DNA of 64,000 nucleotides from Salegentibacter flavus (lineage in GTDB: Bacteria; Bacteroidota; Bacteroidia; Flavobacteriales; Flavobacteriaceae): assembly GCF_900115145.1 (NCBI RefSeq), contig NZ_FOVL01000008.1, forward strand, positions 62,001 through 126,000, written 5' to 3'. Below the pieces are notes generated by a model, which saw only the letters and a list, made by a program, of their open reading frames with translations, had not been told where the DNA came from and ran no database searches. Position 1 is the first letter of the stretch, and every line of letters starts with the position of its first letter. Positions 26,287-34,787 of this stretch are shown here, piece by piece. A program made the position numbers and the translations under genes.

Positions 26287-27867
26287 TCACCCTTTGGAAA
26301 CTTTTAGTTTCATCCCGGGTTTAAGGCTGGAAGAGCCCACATCATTCCAAGCCCTCAAATTCTGTACCGTAACTCCGGGGAACTTGCGGGAAATGCTCCA
26401 CAATGAATCTCCTTTTTTAACCGTATATACTTTTGTAGCCCTTTGATCGGCATTATTTTGAGAGGATGACGATTGGGAAACGGCAGGTTTTCTGGGATAA
26501 ATGGTAAGGTATTGACCAATACGTAAATTATTGGACCTTAGATTATTCCACCGTTTAATACTGCTTATTCCTACGCCGTATCGCGCGGCTATTTTTCCGA
26601 GGTAATCTCCGCTTTTCACCTTATACCGAATCCTGTCTTCGGTTTCAATATATTTTGGTATATTTTTTTTCTTTTCGGCAAGATCTTCGGTTACATACTC
26701 ATAAATCTCGTCTTCATTGCTCACAAAAGCACCAGATACAGATCTTGGCAACCTAACACTATAATTCTTTTCTTCTACAAAAGGAATAATATCCAGTTTA
26801 TAGCTTGGATTTAAAAATTGAAGCATTTCCTTTTCAATGCCGGTAACCGTTGAAATATGATCAAAAGTGAGCATTTTTTTTACCCTGATAGTATCGGTTT
26901 CGAAAAAAGCCACGTCAGGTTTTTTAGGCTGAAAATCGTGTTCATCGGCATATTCGAAAATATAAAGTGTCGCCAGGAATGCCGGCACATAACCCGCTGT
27001 TTCACGCGGAAGATATCTCCTTAAATGCCAGTAATTGGTGGAGCCCCCGCTTCTTCTTATCGCCTTGGAAACATTGCCCGGACCCGAATTATATGAAGCC
27101 AGAACCATATCCCAATCGCCAAAAGATTTGTAGAGACTCGCCAGGTATTTGGCTGCCGCTACCGTAGATCTTTCAGGATCCATTCGTTCATCTACGTAAG
27201 AACTAACATCCAGATCCAGCATTTTTCCGGTAGGAAACATAAATTGCCATAAACCAGTGGCCCCCACCCGGGAACGTGCACGGGGATTCAATGCCGATTC
27301 TACAATCGCCAGGTATTTTATCTCCAAAGGAATATCAAACCTATCCAATTCTTTTTCAAACATTGGAAAATAGTATTCGCTTAAAGCCATCAGGTTTTCC
27401 ATGGCTCTTTTATTGCGTTTTAAGTACGATTTTATAACGCTTTCCAGGATTGGATTATATTCTATATTAAAAGGCGTTCTCGAATTAAGTTTCTCTAAAC
27501 GGGCTTTTAAAGTATCTGTTGGCAGATCTTTATATACAACATCTGAATAGTCCTGTTCGTGAATGCTTTTCTGAATAGTATCGTATAAACTAGTATTAAG
27601 CAGTTGCAATTTCCAGAGCGAATCTATCTCTGCAGCTATAGGAAGATCCTGCAGGTTTACCGCTGCAGAATCTTTTATCAATGCTGAAATTGGTAGTTTA
27701 TTTCTGAATTCAGGATCAGGATCAGTCAGGATTATTTCTGAAGTGCTGGGTCTTTCAAAGATCTGAACTCTGAAATTAGCTTTTTCAAGCCTCTTTTCAG
27801 GTTCTTCCTGAGCTAAAATGCCCAAACTAAAAAGCAAGAGCGATAATGAGAAAATATACTTCATCAA
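26287..27867 (-). CDS. mltD: membrane-bound lytic transglycosylase D-like, with two LysM domains
   Basis: The 526-residue secreted protein has a signal peptide (residues 1-19), an SLT goose-lysozyme-type domain with the catalytic Glu190 in LAIVESALNPRARS, and GATGLWQFM and SYNSGPGNV motifs. Two LysM peptidoglycan-binding repeats lie at about 414-457 and 480-523. It cleaves glycan strands in the periplasm, releasing anhydro-muropeptides. Its domain set matches MltD. It probably shares a transcript with the DUF4837 gene. Confidence 0.93.
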   Translation of the reverse strand: MMKYIFSLSLLLFSLGILAQEEPEKRLEKANFRVQIFERPSTSEIILTDPDPEFRNKLPISALIKDSAAVNLQDLPIAAEIDSLWKLQLLNTSLYDTIQKSIHEQDYSDVVYKDLPTDTLKARLEKLNSRTPFNIEYNPILESVIKSYLKRNKRAMENLMALSEYYFPMFEKELDRFDIPLEIKYLAIVESALNPRARSRVGATGLWQFMFPTGKMLDLDVSSYVDERMDPERSTVAAAKYLASLYKSFGDWDMVLASYNSGPGNVSKAIRRSGGSTNYWHLRRYLPRETAGYVPAFLATLYIFEYADEHDFQPKKPDVAFFETDTIRVKKMLTFDHISTVTGIEKEMLQFLNPSYKLDIIPFVEEKNYSVRLPRSVSGAFVSNEDEIYEYVTEDLAEKKKNIPKYIETEDRIRYKVKSGDYLGKIAARYGVGISSIKRWNNLRSNNLRIGQYLTIYPRKPAVSQSSSSQNNADQRATKVYTVKKGDSLWSISRKFPGVTVQNLRAWNDVGSSSLKPGMKLKVSKG

Positions 27868-27918
27868 TTGAGTTCTAAAATTTTGTAATGAGAACGGAAT
27901 TTTCTCAGTTTTCGTACC

Positions 27919-29100
27919 TTATTTCCCAATAGCCTCAATTCCAGGCAGGGATTTTCCTTCAAGCATTTCCAGCATAGCTCCTCCACCGGTAGAAACATAA
28001 CTCACCTTATCTTCCAAGCCAAATTTCTTGACTGCAGCTACAGAATCTCCTCCACCTACCAGACTAAAAGCTCCGTTTGCAGTGGCTTCAGCGATAAATT
28101 GACCTATTTTGATGGTTCCTTTAGCGAATTTGTCCATTTCAAAAACTCCAAGAGGGCCATTCCATAGGATAATTTTAGATTTTTTAATAACCGCCTCAAA
28201 GTTCTTAAGAGATTCCGGTCCGGCATCAAGGCCCATCCACCCATCAGGGATATTATCAATACGCTCTACCTGAGTGCTGGCTTGTTCAGAAAAACTATCG
28301 GCAATAACCGAGTCAACAGGCAAATGAATTTCTACTCCTTTCTCTTTGGCTTTTTCCAGGATTTCAAGAGCAAGCTCCTGTTTATCTTCTTCGAACAGGG
28401 AATTTCCAATTTTTCCACCTTGCGCCAGAATAAAAGTATAGGCCATCCCGCCACCTATAATTAGGTGATCTATTTTATCAAGGATATTTTCAATCACTGT
28501 AATTTTCGAAGACACTTTTGCGCCACCAAGAATCGCAGTAACAGGTTTTTCTTTACTGTTTAGCACCTTATCCAGACTTTTAATCTCTTTTGCCAGAAGA
28601 TACCCAAAACATTTCTCCTCAAAGAATTTAGCAACAATAGTTGTTGAGGCGTGTGCGCGATGCGCAGTACCAAATGCATCATTTACATAGATGTCCCCTA
28701 ATTCAGAAAGTTGCTTAGCGAAATCTTCGTTTCCTTCTGTCTCTTCATCATAAAATCTAAGATTCTCCAGTAAAAGAACTTCACCGGGCTGCAGATTATC
28801 TGTTGCAGCTTCCACTTTATCTCCAACAGAATCATCTACAAATTTGGTTTCAATTCCCAGTACCTCAGATACTTTGTAAACTATATTCTTAAGAGAATAT
28901 TTTTCTTCTTTACCTTTTGGCCTGCCCAGGTGAGACATTAGCACCACACTACCTCCATCTTCGAGTATTTTTATTATGGTGGGTTTTGCAGCTTCTATCC
29001 GATTGGCGTCTGTTACTTTCGAATCTTTCAATGGCACGTTAAAATCAACTCTAATAAGTGCCTGTTTATCTTTAAAATTATAATCGTCTAATGTTTTCAT
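27919..29100 (-). CDS. pgk: phosphoglycerate kinase
   Basis: The 393-residue glycolytic enzyme transfers phosphate from 1,3-bisphosphoglycerate to [11 protein letters not shown] is at residues 17-24, SHLGRPKG near 57-64, the hinge and nucleotide motif [12 protein letters not shown] near 202, and the C-terminal [12 protein letters not shown] and [13 protein letters not shown]. Length is standard. It is a single gene with a TATATTTG element upstream and is divergent from holB. Confidence 0.98.
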   Translation of the reverse strand: MKTLDDYNFKDKQALIRVDFNVPLKDSKVTDANRIEAAKPTIIKILEDGGSVVLMSHLGRPKGKEEKYSLKNIVYKVSEVLGIETKFVDDSVGDKVEAATDNLQPGEVLLLENLRFYDEETEGNEDFAKQLSELGDIYVNDAFGTAHRAHASTTIVAKFFEEKCFGYLLAKEIKSLDKVLNSKEKPVTAILGGAKVSSKITVIENILDKIDHLIIGGGMAYTFILAQGGKIGNSLFEEDKQELALEILEKAKEKGVEIHLPVDSVIADSFSEQASTQVERIDNIPDGWMGLDAGPESLKNFEAVIKKSKIILWNGPLGVFEMDKFAKGTIKIGQFIAEATANGAFSLVGGGDSVAAVKKFGLEDKVSYVSTGGGAMLEMLEGKSLPGIEAIGK

Positions 29101-29116
29101 AGTAATGCTTTAATTA

Positions 29117-29124
29117 CAAATATA
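29117..29124 (-). promoter_or_regulatory. candidate promoter -7 element for pgk
   Basis: The minus strand reads TATATTTG, a full TAnnTTTG match, 16 bases before the pgk ATG. It lies back to back with a similar element for holB in a 70-base divergent gap. Confidence 0.45.
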
Positions 29125-29159
29125 AATTTTTCGGAAGATATAAAAGTGCATATAAGTTT

Positions 29160-29167
29160 TATATTTG
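29160..29167 (+). promoter_or_regulatory. TAnnTTTG element directly before holB
   Basis: TATATTTG ends only three bases before the holB ATG at 29171. If used, transcription would start within or at the first codons, implying a leaderless message. It could also be a chance match. Confidence 0.3.
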
Positions 29168-29170
29168 CTT

Positions 29171-30325
29171 ATGCTTTTTGAAGATATAATAGGCTTAGCC
29201 CACATAAAAAAACATCTTACCACAACTGCCGATAATAACAGGATTCCGCATGCGCAACTTTTTGTTGGAAATTCTGGAAGCGGCACTTTACCAATGGCGA
29301 TTGCCTACGCCCAATACGTTTTGTGTAAAAATACCGGTGGCGAAAATAAATATGGTAAAGAGGCCTGTAACCTAAGATTTAAAAACCTTGCTCATCCCGA
29401 CCTTCATTTTGCCTTCCCTGTTGCAAACAACGAAAAAATAAAAACCCACGCCGTTTCAGGCCACTTTATGGAGGAATGGCGCAATTTTGTAAAGTCTAAC
29501 CCCTATGGAAGTTTATTCGATTGGTACCAGGATCTCGGCATTGAGAACAAACAGGGCAAGATAGGGGTAGATGAAGCTCAGGATATTGTGAAATCCCTTT
29601 CTTTAAAAGCTTATGAAGGCGGCTTTAAAGTAATGCTGATCTGGATGGCGGAAAAGATGAATCGCGAAGCCGCCAACAAGTTGTTAAAATTGATTGAAGA
29701 GCCACCAAACAAAACGCTTTTTATTCTTATTGCTGAAGAAGAAGAGCAGATCATTCAAACCATAAGATCCAGGTGCCAAACTCTGCATTTCCCACCCTTG
29801 CCCGAAGCTGAAATTGCAGAACACATCATTAAAAAGGAAAACTGCAAGCAGGAGGAGGCGCTAAAAATAGCACATCAGGCAAATGGTAGTTACACCAGGG
29901 CTTTGCATCTTTTACAAAATAATGCAGGGGACGAACAATTTGAAACCTGGTTTATTAATTGGGTAAGAAGTGCTTTCAAGGCAAAAGGAAATAAATCCAC
30001 TGTTTTAGAGCTAATCGCCTGGAGCGAAGAAATTGCTGGACTGGGAAGAGAAAGCCAGAAGAGTTTTCTCCTGTATTGTATGGATTTTTTCAGGCAGTCG
30101 CTTATGTATAATTATAAAGCAAATAGTTTGGTATATCTGGAACCCAGGACAAAAGGATTTCAAATAAAAAATTTCGCTCCCTATGTGCATGGTGGAAACA
30201 TCCTGGAAATTAACCAGGCGCTGGAAGAAGCTATCTACCACATTGGTCGCAACGCAAATTCAAAGATTGTTCTTACCAACCTTTCAATCAAACTAACTCG
30301 ATATCTGCATAAAAAAACCACATAA
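29171..30325 (+). CDS. holB: DNA polymerase III delta-prime subunit
   Basis: The 384-residue clamp-loader subunit starts MLFEDIIGLAHIKKHL. The AAA+ domain has HAQLFVGNSGSGTLPMA in place of a full Walker A loop (the Lys is missing), as expected for the catalytically silent delta-prime. The segment EKMNREAANKLLKLIEEPP is the family hallmark. An upstream TTG at 29165 would add only two residues; ATG 29171 fits the conserved start. Confidence 0.9.
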   Translation: MLFEDIIGLAHIKKHLTTTADNNRIPHAQLFVGNSGSGTLPMAIAYAQYVLCKNTGGENKYGKEACNLRFKNLAHPDLHFAFPVANNEKIKTHAVSGHFMEEWRNFVKSNPYGSLFDWYQDLGIENKQGKIGVDEAQDIVKSLSLKAYEGGFKVMLIWMAEKMNREAANKLLKLIEEPPNKTLFILIAEEEEQIIQTIRSRCQTLHFPPLPEAEIAEHIIKKENCKQEEALKIAHQANGSYTRALHLLQNNAGDEQFETWFINWVRSAFKAKGNKSTVLELIAWSEEIAGLGRESQKSFLLYCMDFFRQSLMYNYKANSLVYLEPRTKGFQIKNFAPYVHGGNILEINQALEEAIYHIGRNANSKIVLTNLSIKLTRYLHKKTT

Positions 30326-30327
30326 TT

Positions 30328-30723
30328 ATGACAAACCTTTACAACTTTATTACCGAAATACTTATCCTCCTATTTATTCTGATTACTTTTTTGCAATCGG
30401 GTATAGATAAAGCTACCGACTGGAAAGGAAATACAGGCTGGTTAAAGGAACATTTCAAAGAAACTTTTATGGGTGGAATGGTTCCACTTATGGTCGGGAT
30501 TATAATGATACTTGAAATAATAACAGGCTTATTGGCCGTATTAGGAATAATATGGATCCTTTTATACAATAATTCCGCCTGGGCATTCTATACATGTCTT
30601 ATGGCTGCTATTACTCTTTTAATGCTTTTATTCGGACAAAGAGTTGCCAAAGACTACGCCGGGGCATTTACAATTACAGGTTACTTTATTGTAGTGATTT
30701 TTGGGATTTATCTACTATCTTAA
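30328..30723 (+). CDS. DoxX-like small membrane protein
   Basis: The 131-residue protein has four predicted membrane helices. The pattern LLFILITFLQSGIDKATDWKGNTGWLKEHF followed by a glycine-rich second helix resembles the DoxX/DoxD-like family seen in quinone-linked or redox membrane proteins. It starts 2 bases after the holB stop codon and ends before a strong terminator, so it is co-transcribed with holB. Its role is unknown. Confidence 0.72.
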   Translation: MTNLYNFITEILILLFILITFLQSGIDKATDWKGNTGWLKEHFKETFMGGMVPLMVGIIMILEIITGLLAVLGIIWILLYNNSAWAFYTCLMAAITLLMLLFGQRVAKDYAGAFTITGYFIVVIFGIYLLS

Positions 30724-30749
30724 ATTTTATTTCACATCCAAAAATAACC

Positions 30750-30772
30750 AAAGCCCCGAATGGGGCTTTTTT
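30750..30772. terminator. intrinsic terminator
   Basis: AAAGCCCC pairs with GGGGCTTT around a GAAT loop, followed by T residues on the plus strand and preceded by A residues. It closes the holB/DoxX-like unit and can also end the convergent OmpH-like gene. Confidence 0.85.
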
Positions 30773-30792
30773 GTTCTCTATTTAAAAAGGAA

Positions 30793-31305
30793 TTAGTCTT
30801 TCTTATAAGAAGCATTTAATTCTTCCAGAATTTCTTCGGTGATATCCAATCCATCCTTAGCATACATTATACTGGCAGATTCATTAGAACCAAAAATATA
30901 AGTGTACCCGTTTTCCTTACCGTATTCCTCTACATAATTTTTAACCTTCTCTACAATAGAATCAATTGCGGCATCACTTTCCTGGCGTAACACACCTCCC
31001 CTTTGTTGCTGCTGTTGTTGTAACTGCTGCTGTTTCTGCATAAGCTCCTGCTCTCTTTCCTGGCGTTGTGCCTGGGACATGGAATTCATTTCAGACTGGT
31101 ATTCCTGCACTTCTGCTTGGAAGGCGCTGGCTACAGAATCCAATTCTCCTTTAACAATATCTGATTTCTTACTGAATTCGGCTTCAACGTCTTTCATTTC
31201 CTGATACTCCTGAATAAGTTTGGTGGTATCAACATAAGCTGTTTTTTCCTCATTACAGGAAACAAAAAATACGGAGAGAACCGCAATTAAAAATAATTTC
31301 TTCAT
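30793..31305 (-). CDS. OmpH/Skp-family periplasmic chaperone-like lipoprotein
   Basis: The 170-residue protein has a lipoprotein signal (VSC, acyl-Cys at 17), YVDTTKLIQEYQEMKDVE at the start of the Skp-like fold, a long coiled coil and a C-terminal GYTYIFGSNESASIMYAKDGLDITEEIL segment. Skp-like proteins hold unfolded outer-membrane proteins. The coiled coil includes a run rich in glutamine (about residues 85-102). Unlike classical Skp it is lipidated. It is a single gene. Confidence 0.85.
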   Translation of the reverse strand: MKKLFLIAVLSVFFVSCNEEKTAYVDTTKLIQEYQEMKDVEAEFSKKSDIVKGELDSVASAFQAEVQEYQSEMNSMSQAQRQEREQELMQKQQQLQQQQQQRGGVLRQESDAAIDSIVEKVKNYVEEYGKENGYTYIFGSNESASIMYAKDGLDITEEILEELNASYKKD

Positions 31306-31325
31306 TTTGTTAAATTTTGTTTAGA

Positions 31326-31333
31326 CAAATGTA
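31326..31333 (-). promoter_or_regulatory. candidate promoter -7 element for the OmpH-like gene
   Basis: The minus strand reads TACATTTG, matching TAnnTTTG, 20 bases before the ATG at 31305. Confidence 0.4.
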
Positions 31334-31538
31334 TAAAACTAAAATCTTTAAATTTTAGATATACAAATCATATTTAGTCTGATATTTAAAAAAGCTATGG
31401 ACAAAAGGAGTTAAATAAGTATCCTTTATTGAAAATCAGGCGCTCCTGTTGATTCTGAAGATAAAAAACAAAAAGAGCCAGATCCTACGTCATTTGCAGC
31501 ATGAAAATGCTTTAAATAAGCTTAAAATAAGAATTTGG

Positions 31539-32387
31539 CTATTTTCGGAAGAAATATACCAAAGAAGAATATTCAGAAGTCCTTTTTGCCTGCTGGTTTG
31601 ATTTCCATCCCCGAAAAAAAGCTTTTGTGGGATTCGAAGAACAGGTCTTGTTTTTTTCAGAAAGCAGGCTCACATAATAAGCGTCAAAAATTAAAGGTCG
31701 GGTTTCGATTAAATGAAACTCAAACTGAGAAAATAATTTTTTAATTCCGTTTTGTGAAAAATGCCAAAGGTGACGAGGCACATCATAAGCGGCCCAAAAC
31801 TCCCGATAATATTTCGCATCATAACTTTTATAATTGGGTACAGCAATTACCAAAATTCCATTCTTATTTAGAAGGTCTTTTAATATGGAGATTTCTTCTT
31901 CAAGATCGGGAATGTGTTCCAGAACATGCCAGAGACAGATAACATCATATTTTTCTCCTTTAAATTCTGAAAGCTCTTTTTTAAGATCGAGATCTTTGAG
32001 AATTGCCAGATCCCTGGCAGATTTATTTGGTTCTACACCGCTTACCAGCCATCCTCTTTTTTTCGCATTTAAAATAAAATCTCCGGTTCCTGCGCCTACT
32101 TCCAATAATTTTCCCGGTGACTTTAATGTTTCAATCCAATTTAATTTTTGATCGAGCATGTGTTTTTTTACAAGCTGATAAATTCTATTGGTTATTCCCT
32201 TGGAAGAATCTGTATGGGAAATGTAATTTTCACTTTCATAATAGGAACCTAAATTTTGAGGAACAGGAATGGTTTTTAAAATTTCAAATTCAACCAGAGG
32301 GACGAGCTGAAACTTTTCATCAGAAACCAAAAAATCCCTGCACTCAATAAATGCCTTTTTGCTTATTTCTATTTTGGTGCCTGCCAA
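31539..32387 (-). CDS. class I SAM-dependent methyltransferase
   Basis: The 282-residue protein has the SAM-binding motif LLEVGAGTGDF near residues 91-101, then GVEPN, ICLWHVLEHIPD and NGILVIAVPNYKSYDAKYY, typical of the Methyltransf-23 group. The N-terminal part (HTDSSKGITNRIYQLVK) also matches this group in Bacteroidota. Substrate is unknown; relatives act on lipids or glycans. A parS-type site lies 56 bases upstream of its start. Confidence 0.88.
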   Translation of the reverse strand: MAGTKIEISKKAFIECRDFLVSDEKFQLVPLVEFEILKTIPVPQNLGSYYESENYISHTDSSKGITNRIYQLVKKHMLDQKLNWIETLKSPGKLLEVGAGTGDFILNAKKRGWLVSGVEPNKSARDLAILKDLDLKKELSEFKGEKYDVICLWHVLEHIPDLEEEISILKDLLNKNGILVIAVPNYKSYDAKYYREFWAAYDVPRHLWHFSQNGIKKLFSQFEFHLIETRPLIFDAYYVSLLSEKNKTCSSNPTKAFFRGWKSNQQAKRTSEYSSLVYFFRK

Positions 32388-32442
32388 GAGTAAAAATTAA
32401 ATATTGTTTGTATTGTGTAAAAAATTACGCCTTAGATTAAAT

Positions 32443-32458
32443 TGTTCCACGTGGAACT
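32443..32458. promoter_or_regulatory. parS-type ParB-binding palindrome (downstream of mnmG)
   Basis: TGTTCCACGTGGAACT differs from a perfect 16-bp palindrome only in the last base; the inner 14 bases are symmetrical. The sequence matches the parS consensus TGTTNCACGTGNAACA bound by ParB. It lies 10 bases downstream of the mnmG stop and upstream of the methyltransferase gene. Confidence 0.75.
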
Positions 32459-32467
32459 ACTTGTTTT

Positions 32468-34339
32468 TTATCTTCCCATATAGACCAACAGAACCGAAAC
32501 ATCATTGGGGCTAACTCCGCTAATACGGGATGCCTGAGAAACGCTTGTAGGTTGAATTTTATTAAGTTTTTCCCTGGCTTCAAAAGACATTGATTTAATC
32601 CTGGAATAATTAAAATCATTAGGGATTTTCACATCTTCCAGTCTGTTAAGTTTATCGGCGTTGTTTTTTTCTTTAGCAATATAACCGGAATACTTCACCT
32701 GAATTTCGGTTTGTTCCAGCATTTCTGAATTCAATTCATTCTCCTGTATAAATTCCTCAACACCCGGAAAGATTCGAACATCTTTCATTTCAATATTCGG
32801 CCTGGAAAAGATTTTAAAGATCTTATCGCTTTGTTTCATAGGGGAGGAATCATACTTCTCCAAAATCGGATTTGCATCTTCAGGAGCAACACTTTTATCC
32901 TTTAAAAAATTCACGAAGGCAAAAGATTTATCTTTTTTTTCCTCCATTTTTCGCATCCTATTTTCAGAAGCCAAACCTAATTTATAAGACTTTTCAGTTA
33001 ATCTGAAATCGGCATTATCCTGTCTCAAAAGAGTTCGGTATTCGGCACGGGAAGTAAACATTCGATATGGCTCCTCTGTACCTTTAGTTATTAAGTCATC
33101 GATTAAAACACCGATGTAAGCTTCATTCCTTTTAAGAACAAATTCTTCTTTTTCCTGAATTTTAAGGGCGGCATTTAAACCGGCCATTAGTCCCTGAGAA
33201 GCTGCTTCTTCATACCCCGTGGTGCCGTTTATTTGTCCTGCAAAGTATAAATTTTCAACCAGTTTGGTCTCCAGGGTATGTTTGAGCTGCGTTGGAGGGA
33301 AATAATCATATTCTATCGCATAGCCGGGACGGAAGAATTTCACATTTTCAAAACCGGCCACAGATCTCAAGGCTTTAAACTGAACATCCTCAGGCAGGGA
33401 TGTAGAAAAGCCATTCACGTACACTTCTACGGTATTCCATCCTTCAGGTTCAACGAAAAGCTGGTGACGATCCTTATCAGCAAACCGGTTAATTTTATCT
33501 TCAATTGATGGGCAATACCTCGGCCCAATACTTTGAATTCTTCCGTTGAACATAGGAGACCTTTCAAAACCCTCTTTAAGGATCTCGTGAACCTCATTAG
33601 AAGTATAGGTCATATGACAAGATCGCTGTTTACTCAAAGGTTTTGTCTCATCCAGAAATGAAAATTTAGAAGGTACATCATCTCCCGGTTGCTCGGTCAT
33701 TTTTGAATAATCCAGGGAACGGCCGTCAACTCTTGGCGGGGTTCCGGTTTTCATTCTGCCCGATTCAAAACCAACATCAACAAGATCTTTTGTGATTCCG
33801 GTCGCAGCTCTTTCCCCTGCTCTACCTCCACCAAAGTTTTTATCGCCTATATGAATTAGGCCATTTAAAAAAGTGCCATTGGTTAGAACTACAGATTTGG
33901 CTTTTATCTCCAGACCCAGGGAAGTTTTTACACCAACAACCTTATGGCTTTCGATAATCAAACCAGCAACCATTTCCTGGTAGAAGTCCAGGTTAGGAGT
34001 TTGTTCAAGTCGAAACCTCCAGTCTTCGGCAAACCGCATTCTATCGCTCTGCACCCTCGGACTCCACATTGCGGGGCCCTTGGATTTATTGAGCATTTTA
34101 AACTGGATTGCACTGGTATCACTAACCAAACCGCTGTAACCCCCCATCGCATCTATCTCACGAACAATCTGTCCCTTGGCGATTCCGCCCATAGCAGGAT
34201 TGCAGCTCATCTGTGCGATGTTTTGCAAATTCATTGTGATTAAAAGGGTTTTACTTCCCATATTCGCAGCAGCTGCAGCGGCCTCGCTTCCCGCGTGACC
34301 GGCACCAACTACTATAACATCATATTCATTTTCAAACAT
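32468..34339 (-). CDS. mnmG: tRNA uridine-34 5-carboxymethylaminomethyl modification enzyme
   Basis: The 623-residue FAD protein works with MnmE to modify the wobble uridine of certain tRNAs. VVGAGHAGSEAA near the N-terminus binds FAD, CNPAMGGIAKG and GRAGERAATG are MnmG signatures, and the C-terminal SRISGVSPNDVSVLLVYM segment is intact. The frame is open to 34375, but those codons run across a parS palindrome; the ATG at 34339 (MFENEYDVIVVG) is the natural start. It is flanked on both sides by parS-type sites. Confidence 0.97.
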   Translation of the reverse strand: MFENEYDVIVVGAGHAGSEAAAAAANMGSKTLLITMNLQNIAQMSCNPAMGGIAKGQIVREIDAMGGYSGLVSDTSAIQFKMLNKSKGPAMWSPRVQSDRMRFAEDWRFRLEQTPNLDFYQEMVAGLIIESHKVVGVKTSLGLEIKAKSVVLTNGTFLNGLIHIGDKNFGGGRAGERAATGITKDLVDVGFESGRMKTGTPPRVDGRSLDYSKMTEQPGDDVPSKFSFLDETKPLSKQRSCHMTYTSNEVHEILKEGFERSPMFNGRIQSIGPRYCPSIEDKINRFADKDRHQLFVEPEGWNTVEVYVNGFSTSLPEDVQFKALRSVAGFENVKFFRPGYAIEYDYFPPTQLKHTLETKLVENLYFAGQINGTTGYEEAASQGLMAGLNAALKIQEKEEFVLKRNEAYIGVLIDDLITKGTEEPYRMFTSRAEYRTLLRQDNADFRLTEKSYKLGLASENRMRKMEEKKDKSFAFVNFLKDKSVAPEDANPILEKYDSSPMKQSDKIFKIFSRPNIEMKDVRIFPGVEEFIQENELNSEMLEQTEIQVKYSGYIAKEKNNADKLNRLEDVKIPNDFNYSRIKSMSFEAREKLNKIQPTSVSQASRISGVSPNDVSVLLVYMGR

Positions 34340-34349
34340 AAATTTTCCC

Positions 34350-34787
34350 TTATTGTTCCACGTGGAACATTGCAATCTTTTCGTCTTCTTTCTGTCGCAT
34401 CAACTCCCTTTCGCTTTCAGTTTTATCCCTGAATCCACAAAAATGCAGTATTCCGTGAACCAAGACTCTTTTTAATTCCTCCTCAAAATCCACATTAAAT
34501 TCCTGGGCATTTTCTTTTACCCTTGCGACACTTATAAAAATATCCCCGGCCAACTGATCCTCCACAGAGTTATCGAAACTAATAATATCGGTATAGGTAT
34601 CGTGATCCAGATATTGTAGGTTTATCTTATGCAGATAGTCGTCATCGCAAAAAATAAAATTGATTTCATCAATGCTTTTTCCTTCAGAATCGATAACCCG
34701 TTCCAGCCATTGCCGATGAGCAACCTCATCTTTGAAATTAAAATCGGTTTCTGAAAAAAAGTTAATCTGTTCCTGTTCCGCGCTCAA
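34350..34787 (-). CDS. ybeY: rRNA maturation endonuclease YbeY
   Basis: The 145-residue protein is the metal-dependent RNase that acts in 16S rRNA 3'-end processing and ribosome quality control. The metal site is HGILHFCGFRDK; the third ligand of the usual HGxLHLxGYDH is Asp or another residue here, a variant I recall from other Bacteroidota. Its final codons (MFHVEQ) are written by the parS palindrome. Its start overlaps the end of the DUF4175 gene by 26 bases. Confidence 0.92.
   Translation of the reverse strand: MSAEQEQINFFSETDFNFKDEVAHRQWLERVIDSEGKSIDEINFIFCDDDYLHKINLQYLDHDTYTDIISFDNSVEDQLAGDIFISVARVKENAQEFNVDFEEELKRVLVHGILHFCGFRDKTESERELMRQKEDEKIAMFHVEQ
34354..34369. promoter_or_regulatory. 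perfect parS palindrome (upstream of mnmG)
   Basis: TGTTCCACGTGGAACA is a perfect 16-bp palindrome that fits the parS consensus for ParB/Spo0J. It lies inside the last codons of ybeY and 14 bases upstream of the mnmG ATG. A near-identical site lies just past the mnmG stop codon. Confidence 0.85.

Noticed and set aside
34340-34375. A longer MnmG start at 34375
   Set aside because: The extra codons run across the parS palindrome and the end of ybeY; the conserved protein start is at 34339.
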